This document shows, piece by piece, positions 35,687 through 44,044 of a stretch of DNA of 64,000 nucleotides (position 1 is its first letter; the number at the start of each line of letters is the position of its first letter). Source of the stretch: Gramella sp. MAR_2010_147 (lineage in GTDB: Bacteria; Bacteroidota; Bacteroidia; Flavobacteriales; Flavobacteriaceae); contig NZ_LT629741.1 in assembly GCF_900105135.1 (NCBI RefSeq), forward strand, positions 1,550,001 through 1,614,000. The letters run 5' to 3'. Position numbers and translations under genes: made by a program. A model generated the notes under the pieces. It saw nothing but the letters and a program-made list of their open reading frames with translations. It made no database searches and was not told the origin of the DNA.

Positions 35687-36487
35687 TTATTGCTTTTGAT
35701 TTGAGAACAACCATGGCAACAAGTGAGGTTCAGAAAATGCTGAATCCCAGCTATTGTGATTATCATTAGGGTATAGAGACAGTTTTGCGTTACCTCCATG
35801 ATGATTTATAACTCTTGCCATATCTTTTGATAGACCAGGAGGCACTATATCGTCTTTTTCACCATGAAAGATCCAGATATTTAACCCTTGCTGATATTCT
35901 GAAGCGATCTCTGGATTGGCCCCGCCACATATGGCAAATGCTGCCGCAAACATTTCAGGTTTTTTATATAGGATCTCGTAAGTTCCCATACCTCCCATAG
36001 AAAGTCCTCCTACATAAACCTTTTTATCATTAACAAATTTCTTAGCGACCAGCGAATCCATTAATTTCATTACAAGATTTAAAGACGCAGTAGGTTTTTC
36101 TTTATTTTTAAAATCGAATTGGAAGGGTACGGTATCTCTTTTCACCTCCACTTTGGCCCAATAATCATCTTTAGGTGCTTGCGGAAAAATTACGATCGCT
36201 GGAAATTCTTTACGAATTTCTGCTTTCAGAAAAAGATCACTGCCATGAACCAGCTGAGCTTCATTATCATCTCCTCTTTCTCCTGCTCCATGCAAAACAA
36301 GTACAACCGGGTAGTTTTCTTCTTCAGAAAAATTATCTGGATAAAGAATTCTATAATTCAGCGTATCATTTTCAGAAATGAAATGTTCCTTTTTAAAATC
36401 TCCTTTTGTCTGAGCCTCTAATGTTAGAGGCAACAATAACAATATCGACCCAAAAGTTATCAGTAAATATTTCAATCTATTTTTCAT
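35687..36487 (-). CDS. Secreted alpha/beta-hydrolase (PHB-depolymerase-like esterase)
   Basis: A 266-residue secreted serine esterase: signal peptide (ending LTLEAQ), oxyanion segment LHGAGERGDDN near 65, nucleophile elbow GLSMGG at 161-166 (Ser163), acid in FHGEKDDIVPP and histidine in NDNHNSWDSAF. This set matches the phospholipase/carboxylesterase and PHB-depolymerase-like group used as carbohydrate esterases in polysaccharide loci. It overlaps the upstream GH144 gene by 11 bp and precedes GH43 by 8 bp, so it is embedded in the operon. Removal of acyl decorations from the target glycan is inferred. Confidence 0.82.
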   Translation of the reverse strand: MKNRLKYLLITFGSILLLLPLTLEAQTKGDFKKEHFISENDTLNYRILYPDNFSEEENYPVVLVLHGAGERGDDNEAQLVHGSDLFLKAEIRKEFPAIVIFPQAPKDDYWAKVEVKRDTVPFQFDFKNKEKPTASLNLVMKLMDSLVAKKFVNDKKVYVGGLSMGGMGTYEILYKKPEMFAAAFAICGGANPEIASEYQQGLNIWIFHGEKDDIVPPGLSKDMARVINHHGGNAKLSLYPNDNHNSWDSAFSEPHLLPWLFSNQKQ

Positions 36488-37853
36488 ATGTAAATCCTAA
36501 GTTTTCGAGTCCTTTTTGTACTTCCGGGGCACCCATAAATAGATCCCAGATAAGCCCAGAACGATAGTTTTCTATCATTACTATCATTGGTCCCTGATCT
36601 ATGGCAAGGTATCTTGGCGCAACCCATTCTTCACCTTCCAGGCTAAACGCATCGTAAAATCCGGCAGGTCCCCAAACAAGATCGTTTAGATCTGTATAGA
36701 AGTACCTCATGGCCGCTAAAGATTTTTGAGGAGTATAAGGGATAGAGCTTATAGCGGCAGTTGGAGACACGACACCTTTATCGGTGTCTGGAGAATGCGC
36801 GGTATATCCAATTCCATCATCTCCATTTCGGGTATAACTGGCGGTTAGACCCCATGATTCTGGACTATAGGTTTTAAAGTTCTTTGGATTCTCTTGCGCA
36901 TATTCATAGTTAATCAGCGTATGATTTACATTAAGATCCCAGTAATTCGCATATTTATCTGATAAGCCCTTCGGGTTTAAGCCTAAATAGGAATAATGAG
37001 CCCAGAAAAGTGGCCCAGCTTTATCTCCCCGGGTATTATGTTTCAATATTAAAGGTAAACCATAAGCTTTTGTATTTGTAGTGATATTTCCACCACGGGC
37101 CCATCCATTATGATAAACTTCAAGAGCGATAGCGTGATCTGGAGAAGATGCTGCCAGTACATAAGTAATTAGACATTCATTATAGCCTTCTATCTTAAAA
37201 TCCATTTCCCATTCATAAACAGGTGACCAGTGCCAGTAAATACCATTTTTATTATTTGTATACCAATTCCATTCTATACCTTTCCATAGTTTATCATACT
37301 TAGCTGCGACTGCTTTTTCCTCTTCTGAACCATTTTTCAGATATTCTCTAACCACGAGAAATCCCTGTGCTAAAAAGGAGGTTTCTACAATGTCGCCACC
37401 ATTATCTTTTTCTCCGAATGCCTGAACTTCTCCCGTTTCACCATTAAGCCAGTGGGACCATGCACCATGAAATCTTGGTGTAGAATCCAGAAAATCTGCA
37501 ATTTTATCTAACCTCGCTACTGCAGAATCTCTAGAGATAAAATCTCTCTCCACTCCAGCGACAATTGCCATGAGACCAAATCCTGAACCTCCTGTAGTCA
37601 CTACATGGGCATCATCTTTTGGATAATCACCATCGGGATGAAATCTTTCCCTGGCCATTCCACTATTTGGTTCAGCGTAGTCCCAGAAATATTTTAATGT
37701 TTGTTTTTGAACGGTGTCCAATAAAGCTTCTTCTGAAATTTGTTCTTTTTCAGAAGACTTTCTGGCATCGGTATTTTTAGAATCTTTCTGATCATTCTTA
37801 CAGGATGTAAGTAGAAAAATTCCAAATAGTATTAATAAATATCTATTTATCAT
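36477..37853 (-). CDS. GH144-type endo-beta-1,2-glucanase-like lipoprotein, copy 2
   Basis: A 458-residue lipoprotein (lipobox LLTSC, Cys about 18, followed by Lys/Asn/Asp) with a glucoamylase-like (PF10091-type) alpha/alpha barrel. Hallmarks include LKYFWDYAEPNSGMARER, TTGGSGFGLMAIVAGVERGF-like, NGGDIVETSFL and DQGPMIVMIENYR. The family includes the GH144 endo-beta-1,2-glucanase characterised from Chitinophaga pinensis. It is clearly paralogous to the gene just upstream. The short acidic, lysine-rich linker after the lipid cysteine suits surface export. Activity on beta-1,2-glucan is inferred from family, not proved. Confidence 0.8.
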   Translation of the reverse strand: MINRYLLILFGIFLLTSCKNDQKDSKNTDARKSSEKEQISEEALLDTVQKQTLKYFWDYAEPNSGMARERFHPDGDYPKDDAHVVTTGGSGFGLMAIVAGVERDFISRDSAVARLDKIADFLDSTPRFHGAWSHWLNGETGEVQAFGEKDNGGDIVETSFLAQGFLVVREYLKNGSEEEKAVAAKYDKLWKGIEWNWYTNNKNGIYWHWSPVYEWEMDFKIEGYNECLITYVLAASSPDHAIALEVYHNGWARGGNITTNTKAYGLPLILKHNTRGDKAGPLFWAHYSYLGLNPKGLSDKYANYWDLNVNHTLINYEYAQENPKNFKTYSPESWGLTASYTRNGDDGIGYTAHSPDTDKGVVSPTAAISSIPYTPQKSLAAMRYFYTDLNDLVWGPAGFYDAFSLEGEEWVAPRYLAIDQGPMIVMIENYRSGLIWDLFMGAPEVQKGLENLGFTYEK

Positions 37854-37886
37854 TTAGATGATTCTTGAGTATTGTTTAGTTTAAAT

Positions 37887-39245
37887 CTAATAAGAGAACC
37901 CCAGTTTTTCGAGGCCGTTTTTAATTTCGGGACTGGCCATAAAAAGATTCCATGGAAGTTGAGTTCGATAATTCTCTATCATGGCGACGATTGGTCCCTG
38001 GTCTATTGCCAGATAGCCATCGGCAACCCAGTTATATTCCTCTGAAAAAGCATCATAAAATCCCAGGTCTCCCCACAGAATATCACCCTGTTCTTCATAA
38101 AAATATCGCATCGCTGCCATAGACTCTTCAGGCGTATAAGGAAAAGAGGATAATGCGGCGGTGGGAGTTATCACTCCTAAATCATTGGTAGGGCTATGTG
38201 CCGCATATCCTGTTCTACTATCAGAAGCGGTCAAACCCCAGGAATTAGACCCGTATCCCTTAAAATTCTTTGGATTATCTACACAGTAATTATAGTTTAT
38301 CAAACTATGAGCTTCATTTTGTTGCCAGTAATTCGCATACTCGTCTTGCAAATTTCTAGGATCTAATCCTATAAATGAATAATGACTAAAAAATAATGGT
38401 CCTCCATAAGATGGACCTAAAGGCATATTTATGCTGTAATGAGATCTACTGGTTATAATATTTCCATTAGATGCCCAGCCCTGAATATATACATCCTTTG
38501 AAATTGGATAGGTAGGAGATGAAGCTGCAAGCACATATACAATCAAAGCTTCATTCCATCCTTTGATCTTTAAATTAATGGCAAATTGATTATTTGGAGA
38601 CCAGTGCCAGTAAAGCACATTTTCGCCCTGAGTATACCAATCCCATTCTATATTTTCAAATATTTGAGTAATTCTGGAATCTATATTCTCATCTTCAAAG
38701 TATTCCCTACATATAAGTAATCCCTGCATTAGGAATGCTGTTTCTACAAGATCCCCTCCATTATCCAGGTCACTAAAAGGTCTGGTTTGAGCAGTACTTC
38801 CTAAATACCAGTGAGAAAAGGCTCCATGGTAGGTTGGTACGGTTTCCAGAAAATCCAGGATTTTATTTAATCGAGTGGTAGCTTCTTCACGGCTAATCCA
38901 GCCACGTTCAACAGCCGTTGGGAATGATGCCAGGCCAAAACCTGTTCCTCCAGTGGTAACAATATCTGAACCCTGACCTCCATAGGCATCATCTTGTGAC
39001 CTTTCTCTCGCCATTCCACTGTTAGACTCCGCAAAATCCCAGAAATATTTAAAGGTTTGCTCCTGAACCAGGTCTAGTAACTCTGTATCAGAAAGAGAAA
39101 CTACTTCTTCAGGCTCTTCTACTTCTGGTTTCTCAGTTTCAGGCTCAGGTTGTTCGGGCACCACTTCGGTACCCGAATCACTACTACAACCTACTATAGC
39201 TAATAAAAACAGTAATAAACTTAATGTCCTGAGCTGTGCTATCAT
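37887..39245 (-). CDS. GH144-type endo-beta-1,2-glucanase-like lipoprotein, copy 1
   Basis: A 452-residue lipoprotein (lipobox AIVGC, about Cys20) with a Glu/Pro-rich linker of about 30 residues before the catalytic domain. The same glucoamylase-like barrel as the downstream paralogue is present: FKYFWDFAESNSGMARER, VTTGGTGFGLASFPTAVERG, NGGDLVETAFL and DQGPIVAMIENYR. The longer flexible linker suggests display at the cell surface beside SusCD, while the other copy may differ in specificity or location. It starts 4 bp beyond the susD stop, in a tight operon. Tandem duplication within one polysaccharide operon is the likely origin. Confidence 0.8.
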   Translation of the reverse strand: MIAQLRTLSLLLFLLAIVGCSSDSGTEVVPEQPEPETEKPEVEEPEEVVSLSDTELLDLVQEQTFKYFWDFAESNSGMARERSQDDAYGGQGSDIVTTGGTGFGLASFPTAVERGWISREEATTRLNKILDFLETVPTYHGAFSHWYLGSTAQTRPFSDLDNGGDLVETAFLMQGLLICREYFEDENIDSRITQIFENIEWDWYTQGENVLYWHWSPNNQFAINLKIKGWNEALIVYVLAASSPTYPISKDVYIQGWASNGNIITSRSHYSINMPLGPSYGGPLFFSHYSFIGLDPRNLQDEYANYWQQNEAHSLINYNYCVDNPKNFKGYGSNSWGLTASDSRTGYAAHSPTNDLGVITPTAALSSFPYTPEESMAAMRYFYEEQGDILWGDLGFYDAFSEEYNWVADGYLAIDQGPIVAMIENYRTQLPWNLFMASPEIKNGLEKLGFSY

Positions 39246-39249
39246 AAAT

Positions 39250-40680
39250 TTACCAGCCTGGATTCTGTTCCATTTCTGGAGTTTGAATCAATTGATCATT
39301 TGGAATTGGGAATAACTCATGTTTACCGGTTTGAAATGGCTTCCCATGCTCTGTCATTTGCTGTGCTGCCTGCCCCGTTCTAATTAGGTCAAACCAACGA
39401 TCATGTTCAAAAGCAAGTTCCAGACGACGTTCTTTCCAAATAGCCTGTCTCAAAGCTTCCTGACTTAATCCTGTTTTTGGAGCAATATCAACACGTTCAC
39501 GAACCATATTAAGAAAATCTGTCGCTGTAGCTGTTTGCCCCAGTTCATTAAGAGCTTCAGCATAAATCAGAAGAATTTCAGCATATCTAAGTACCCTTAT
39601 ATTTTTATCACCGTCACCAGCTCCTGCATTTGCACTTGAATATGCTTTTTCATTATACCTTGGATTCTCTACAGCAGGATCTACTACTCTTCCATCCCAA
39701 AGTGTTTCACCAGCGAAAACGATCGTTGCATTTTTTCTAACCTCATCTTCTTCTGAATCGAACGCATTTACTAAATCTTCAGTAGGAGTATTAAATCCCC
39801 AGCCCCATCCACTAGGTCCACGAGCACCCTGGGTTGAAGAGTATTGTTGAATTCCATGTGCCGGGATCTCTCCTCTACCCTGTAATTCAAAAATTGATTC
39901 TACACCATTTTCTGTTGATTCTCTCCAGAGCGTTGCATAATCATCTTCAAGTCCATATTCCCCTGAAGTGATAACATTATTCGCCGCATCGGCTGCAGCC
40001 TGCCACTTTTCCTGATATAAATATACTTTAGCTAATAAAGCCTGTGCAGCTCCACTTGTTGCTCTCCCAAGGTCTGCAGCAGGATACTGACTTTTAGCTG
40101 GCAAAAGTTGAATAGCATCAGTAAGGTCCTGTTCTATATAAGCATAAACCTCTTCAACAGGAGCTCTATCCACTAGACTTACGTGTTGTAATGGAACAGG
40201 TCCAAAAGATCTTACCAACCAGAAATAATTTAAGGCTCTTAAAAATTTCGCTTCTCCTATAAGTCTATTCTGAATGTTATCTGGATCTGGATTTTGAGAA
40301 TAAAACTCTTCGGTAAATTCTATAGAAAGCGTTGCTCTACCTACTGTTTTATACCATTGCGTCCACATAGCTCTAACAGATGGTGTTGAAGTGGTATGGG
40401 TTAAACCATCTAATAAGTGTTTATCTGTACCGGTATCTGTTGGCGCACTTCCTTTATCTGCATTATCTGAAGTAATTTCAGTCAGACCTAAATAAGAGAA
40501 TGCATAGGCAAAATCTGTATGTCTACCATATATTCCGTTCACGAAATCTACCGGTACATTAAATTCTCCTCTTTCTTCAGCAGTAGGATCTACGATCTCT
40601 ACATCCTCCACGAAGTCTTCATCACAGGAAACGATGAAAAGCGAAAACAGGAGTAAATGAATTATATTTTTTAGTTTCAT
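39250..40680 (-). CDS. SusD-family glycan-binding outer-membrane lipoprotein
   Basis: A 476-residue RagB/SusD lipoprotein: lipobox FIVSC (Cys about 19) followed by an acidic DEDF, matching the surface lipoprotein export signal. TPR-like helices and the SusD-family C-terminus (AIWKERRLELAFEHDRWFDLIRTG, FPIPNDQLIQTP) are clear. SusD forms the lid on the TonB-dependent SusC transporter and captures oligosaccharide. It lies 26 bp downstream of susC and 4 bp upstream of the first GH144-like gene, which marks a polysaccharide utilisation locus. The ligand is inferred from the neighbouring enzymes only. Confidence 0.95.
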   Translation of the reverse strand: MKLKNIIHLLLFSLFIVSCDEDFVEDVEIVDPTAEERGEFNVPVDFVNGIYGRHTDFAYAFSYLGLTEITSDNADKGSAPTDTGTDKHLLDGLTHTTSTPSVRAMWTQWYKTVGRATLSIEFTEEFYSQNPDPDNIQNRLIGEAKFLRALNYFWLVRSFGPVPLQHVSLVDRAPVEEVYAYIEQDLTDAIQLLPAKSQYPAADLGRATSGAAQALLAKVYLYQEKWQAAADAANNVITSGEYGLEDDYATLWRESTENGVESIFELQGRGEIPAHGIQQYSSTQGARGPSGWGWGFNTPTEDLVNAFDSEEDEVRKNATIVFAGETLWDGRVVDPAVENPRYNEKAYSSANAGAGDGDKNIRVLRYAEILLIYAEALNELGQTATATDFLNMVRERVDIAPKTGLSQEALRQAIWKERRLELAFEHDRWFDLIRTGQAAQQMTEHGKPFQTGKHELFPIPNDQLIQTPEMEQNPGW

Positions 40681-40706
40681 ATCCTTTGTTTTTTATCTTT
40701 TTATAA

Positions 40707-43700
40707 TTACAATTTAAAGTTCGCTCCTACAAGAAATGTACGAGTGGTCGGGTAAGCAGAAAGCTCTATACCCGTTGTCTGTTTCGGGTTTCCATTCTGA
40801 TTTAATTCTGGAGTAAATCCTGAGTAATCAGTGAACATAAAAGCGTTTTGTACAGTAAAATAGATTCTTGCACTGTTAACAATAGACATATCTGCTAAAG
40901 TGTATCCAACCGTCATGTTATTTATTCTGAAAAAATCTCCATCTTCCAGATAATATGAAGAGGCAATAGCATCCCTATCTGCTCCAGGAGCTGAATTGGT
41001 AGACCCTGGTCCTGTCCATCTTTGATTAAAAGTATCTGCAGTGATATTTTCTCCTCCTAATCTGGTATTCTTAAGCCCATTGTACACCTTATTACCTCCT
41101 ACACCATAACCATCAACGCTTAAATCGAAATTCTTATAATTCACTCCAAATCTTACTCCATAATTATAAGTAGGAATATAAGATCCAAAATATTTCTTGT
41201 CTCTATCGTCAATAACTCCGTCATTATTTTGATCTACATAACGTAGATGTCCCGGAGCGGCGTTACCCACAGATGCATTATTATCTATCTCATCCTGAGT
41301 CTGCCATACGCCATCAGCCTCATACATCCACCATGCAAATAATGGCTCTCCTTCTTTAAGTCTTTTGGTGATCTGCCCATTTCCTAAGCTACCACCTGTT
41401 TGACCGTCAAATGCTTCACGTACATTTTGAACCGTGTTTTCATTAGTAGAAAAATTCACTCCTATATTATAACTAAGATCATCATTTACATTATCACTCC
41501 AGTTAGCAAGAAATTCAAATCCTTCGTTAACTACTTCAGCTGCCTGAGCAAGGAAGTTACCTTCTGCTGCAGAGTTTAAAAGCGGAGTTACTTCAATAAT
41601 AGCGTTTGTATTTGTTCTCTCATAGTACGCCACAGTTCCTGTTAACTTTCTATCAAAAAGACCATAATCAAAACCTAGTTCCAGTTCTTCCGTGGTTTCC
41701 CATTCTAAAGTTTCTACCGGGCTACCAAAAGCAGCACCTAATATTAGAGATTGGGACGGTCCAAATACATAATTTGTATTCCTACTTCCATCACCAGAAT
41801 TTACCTGCTGAATATTTATAGGTACATTGGCGTTTCCTATTTCACCCCATCCGGCGAATAATTTAAAGTAATTAAGTACGTCACTATCATTTAAGAATTC
41901 TTCATTTGTAATGGTCCACCCCACACTAAAGGCCGGAAAAGTAGCAAAATAGTTATCTCCTGTAATAAAGTTACTGGAACCATCACGTCTTACCACGGCT
42001 CTCAGATAATACTTCTGGTCGAAATTATATTCGGCCCTGGCAAAATAAGATTGTAGATTGGTAGATTGATTAAATTCCTGACTCGCAGTATTGTCAAAGA
42101 AATTTGCCGTTCTTCTGCTTATTTCCCGGAAACGTCTTTCTTCAAACACATCAAAAGCCTGGGCTTCCACAAATTCTCTACCTCCAAAATTTTCGCGGCT
42201 TATACCTACAGTTGCATCTACATCATGCTTTCCAAATGATTTTTCAAATGTTAGAAAGCCTTCCAAATTCCATCGGAAGAAATTTTCATCACGAACTGTA
42301 TATGAGTTATTTGCAAATTCTGTAGATATGGAGCCATCTCCATCCACATCAATTCTTCCTTCCTGAAATTGCTCTAAGGTTCTTCTTGGATCGGCATTTA
42401 GCCATCTTTCTCTAATAGGATTGTATTGATAACTCTTATAATAAAATTGAGTAGCTCCAAACCTTGTTGTAAAGGTCAAATAATCTGTTAGATCTAATTC
42501 AGCCGTAATCTGTCCCTGGAGTGTTGTAGTGTTAATTTCATTATCAGCATAAAAGACATCTGCAACCGGATTTCCGTGAGGATTCAATCTACCAATAGAT
42601 TCACCTTCCTCTCCCAAATAATTTACAATCCCTGTAGACTGATTCACGTAAGATTGTCCAAATCTTCCATTAGGATAAAAAACAGGAACTAAAGGTGATT
42701 GCCTGTAGGCATTGCTAAATGCTCCAAATGGTTTAGGTGACTCATTTGTATAACTGATATTCAAGTTCTGAGTTATTCTAAATCTATCATCAAATAGATG
42801 ATAAGTATTATTATTTCTTATGGTACCTCTACTATAATTGCTCTCTTCCAGGATTCCTTCTTCATCATAAAAGTTGTAGCTTAAAAAGTAGTCTATATTT
42901 TCACCTGCTCCTGAAACTGAAAAACTGTTATTGGTAATAGTACCGTTTTGTAAAAGCTCTTCATACCAGTCAGTTTCAAATGGTTGATTTTGCTGAAGCT
43001 GAAAGCCTCCCGATGCTGCACTCTCTTCGTTAAAATACTCTATATATTGAGAACCGTTAGCCATTTCAACCTGATTTAAAACAGTACGTATACCATAATA
43101 AGTATCAAAACTGAAAGATGGTTTCCCCTTACCTCTTTTAGTAGTAATTAAGATAACTCCATTCGCGGCTCTAATACCATAAATGTTGGCATAAGATGCA
43201 CCCTTTAAAAATTCTATAGATTCTATATCGTTAGGACTAATATTAGCAATATCCTGAACAGGTTGACCATCTACTACATAAAAAGGGTCTCTACCACCTT
43301 CAGCAGTTCCAAGACCTCTAACCAATACGGTTGGTGTTGATCCAGGCGCATCATTTGCTATAATATTTACACCAGCAACTTTACCCTGAACGGCTTGTGT
43401 AGCGGTTAAAGCAGGCTGTTTTACAATATCTTCTGATTTTACCGATGCGATCGCACCAGTTATATCGGCACGGCTTTGACTACCGTATCCTACTACTAGC
43501 ACTTCATCCAATTGGCCAGCATCTTCCTGTAGAACTACAGAATAACTAGCACTACTGGTAACGTCAAATTCTGCAGGAGCGAATCCTAAGAAGGTTACCC
43601 TAAAGACATCACCAACTTCAACATTTTCTAAAGTGAAATTTCCGTCAAAATCTGTCACATCATAAATCTCCTTACCGTTCACTTTAACTTCTGCTCCCGG

Positions 43701-43817
43701 CAAAGGAACCTGATCGGCACCTGTTACGGTACCGCTAATGGTTTTAGTTTGTTGAGCGTGCGATAATCCTGAAAAGACTAAAAAGATCACGCAGGCGAAG
43801 AATAGTTTTACTTTCAT
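40707..43817 (-). CDS. SusC-family TonB-dependent oligosaccharide transporter
   Basis: A 1036-residue outer-membrane receptor: signal peptide (ending LSHAQ), CarboxypepD_reg-like beta-sandwich (ISGTVTGADQVPLPGAEV), the DEVLVVGYGSQSRADITGA region before the plug, the plug domain (GLGTAEGGRDPFYVVDGQPV, IEFLKGASYANIYGIRAANGVI) and a 22-strand barrel ending in an aromatic-rich NFKL tail. It imports oligosaccharides using TonB energy. It is first gene of the leftward operon susC-susD-GH144-GH144-esterase-GH43-GH3. A promoter with a -33/-7 pair and an adjacent palindrome lies upstream. Confidence 0.96.
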   Translation of the reverse strand: MKVKLFFACVIFLVFSGLSHAQQTKTISGTVTGADQVPLPGAEVKVNGKEIYDVTDFDGNFTLENVEVGDVFRVTFLGFAPAEFDVTSSASYSVVLQEDAGQLDEVLVVGYGSQSRADITGAIASVKSEDIVKQPALTATQAVQGKVAGVNIIANDAPGSTPTVLVRGLGTAEGGRDPFYVVDGQPVQDIANISPNDIESIEFLKGASYANIYGIRAANGVILITTKRGKGKPSFSFDTYYGIRTVLNQVEMANGSQYIEYFNEESAASGGFQLQQNQPFETDWYEELLQNGTITNNSFSVSGAGENIDYFLSYNFYDEEGILEESNYSRGTIRNNNTYHLFDDRFRITQNLNISYTNESPKPFGAFSNAYRQSPLVPVFYPNGRFGQSYVNQSTGIVNYLGEEGESIGRLNPHGNPVADVFYADNEINTTTLQGQITAELDLTDYLTFTTRFGATQFYYKSYQYNPIRERWLNADPRRTLEQFQEGRIDVDGDGSISTEFANNSYTVRDENFFRWNLEGFLTFEKSFGKHDVDATVGISRENFGGREFVEAQAFDVFEERRFREISRRTANFFDNTASQEFNQSTNLQSYFARAEYNFDQKYYLRAVVRRDGSSNFITGDNYFATFPAFSVGWTITNEEFLNDSDVLNYFKLFAGWGEIGNANVPINIQQVNSGDGSRNTNYVFGPSQSLILGAAFGSPVETLEWETTEELELGFDYGLFDRKLTGTVAYYERTNTNAIIEVTPLLNSAAEGNFLAQAAEVVNEGFEFLANWSDNVNDDLSYNIGVNFSTNENTVQNVREAFDGQTGGSLGNGQITKRLKEGEPLFAWWMYEADGVWQTQDEIDNNASVGNAAPGHLRYVDQNNDGVIDDRDKKYFGSYIPTYNYGVRFGVNYKNFDLSVDGYGVGGNKVYNGLKNTRLGGENITADTFNQRWTGPGSTNSAPGADRDAIASSYYLEDGDFFRINNMTVGYTLADMSIVNSARIYFTVQNAFMFTDYSGFTPELNQNGNPKQTTGIELSAYPTTRTFLVGANFKL

Positions 43818-43848
43818 ACTCGTTGGGTATTTTGCTTGATTTGTAATA

Positions 43849-43900
43849 GAAAGATACGCTGTAACGCATTCTTAACGCAAACGTTGTAGTACACAACTAC
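43849..43900 (-). promoter_or_regulatory. susC promoter with upstream GTnGTnGT/ACnACnAC operator
   Basis: On the minus strand a -33 TTTG (43878-43881) is separated by 21 bp from TATCTTTC (43849-43856, 7 of 8 bases of TAnnTTTG), 31 nt before the susC ATG. Directly upstream of the -33 lies the imperfect palindrome GTTGTAGTACACAACTAC (43883-43900). It reads GTnGTnGT-nn-ACnACnAC in both orientations and is placed like a class II activator site. A GTTGTAGTA half copy recurs at 44001-44009. The adjacent LuxR-type regulator is the obvious candidate binder (inference). Confidence 0.55.
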
Positions 43901-44044
43901 TACATCAAACTAATTTAATTAATAAAACCCTATTATTCAAGTAATTACATCATTAATGAAGTAATATATTAACAAAATATTTTAACTATGACGTATTATT
44001 GTTGTAGTATAATTTGTGAATTATTTTCACTTTTTATTCAGAAT

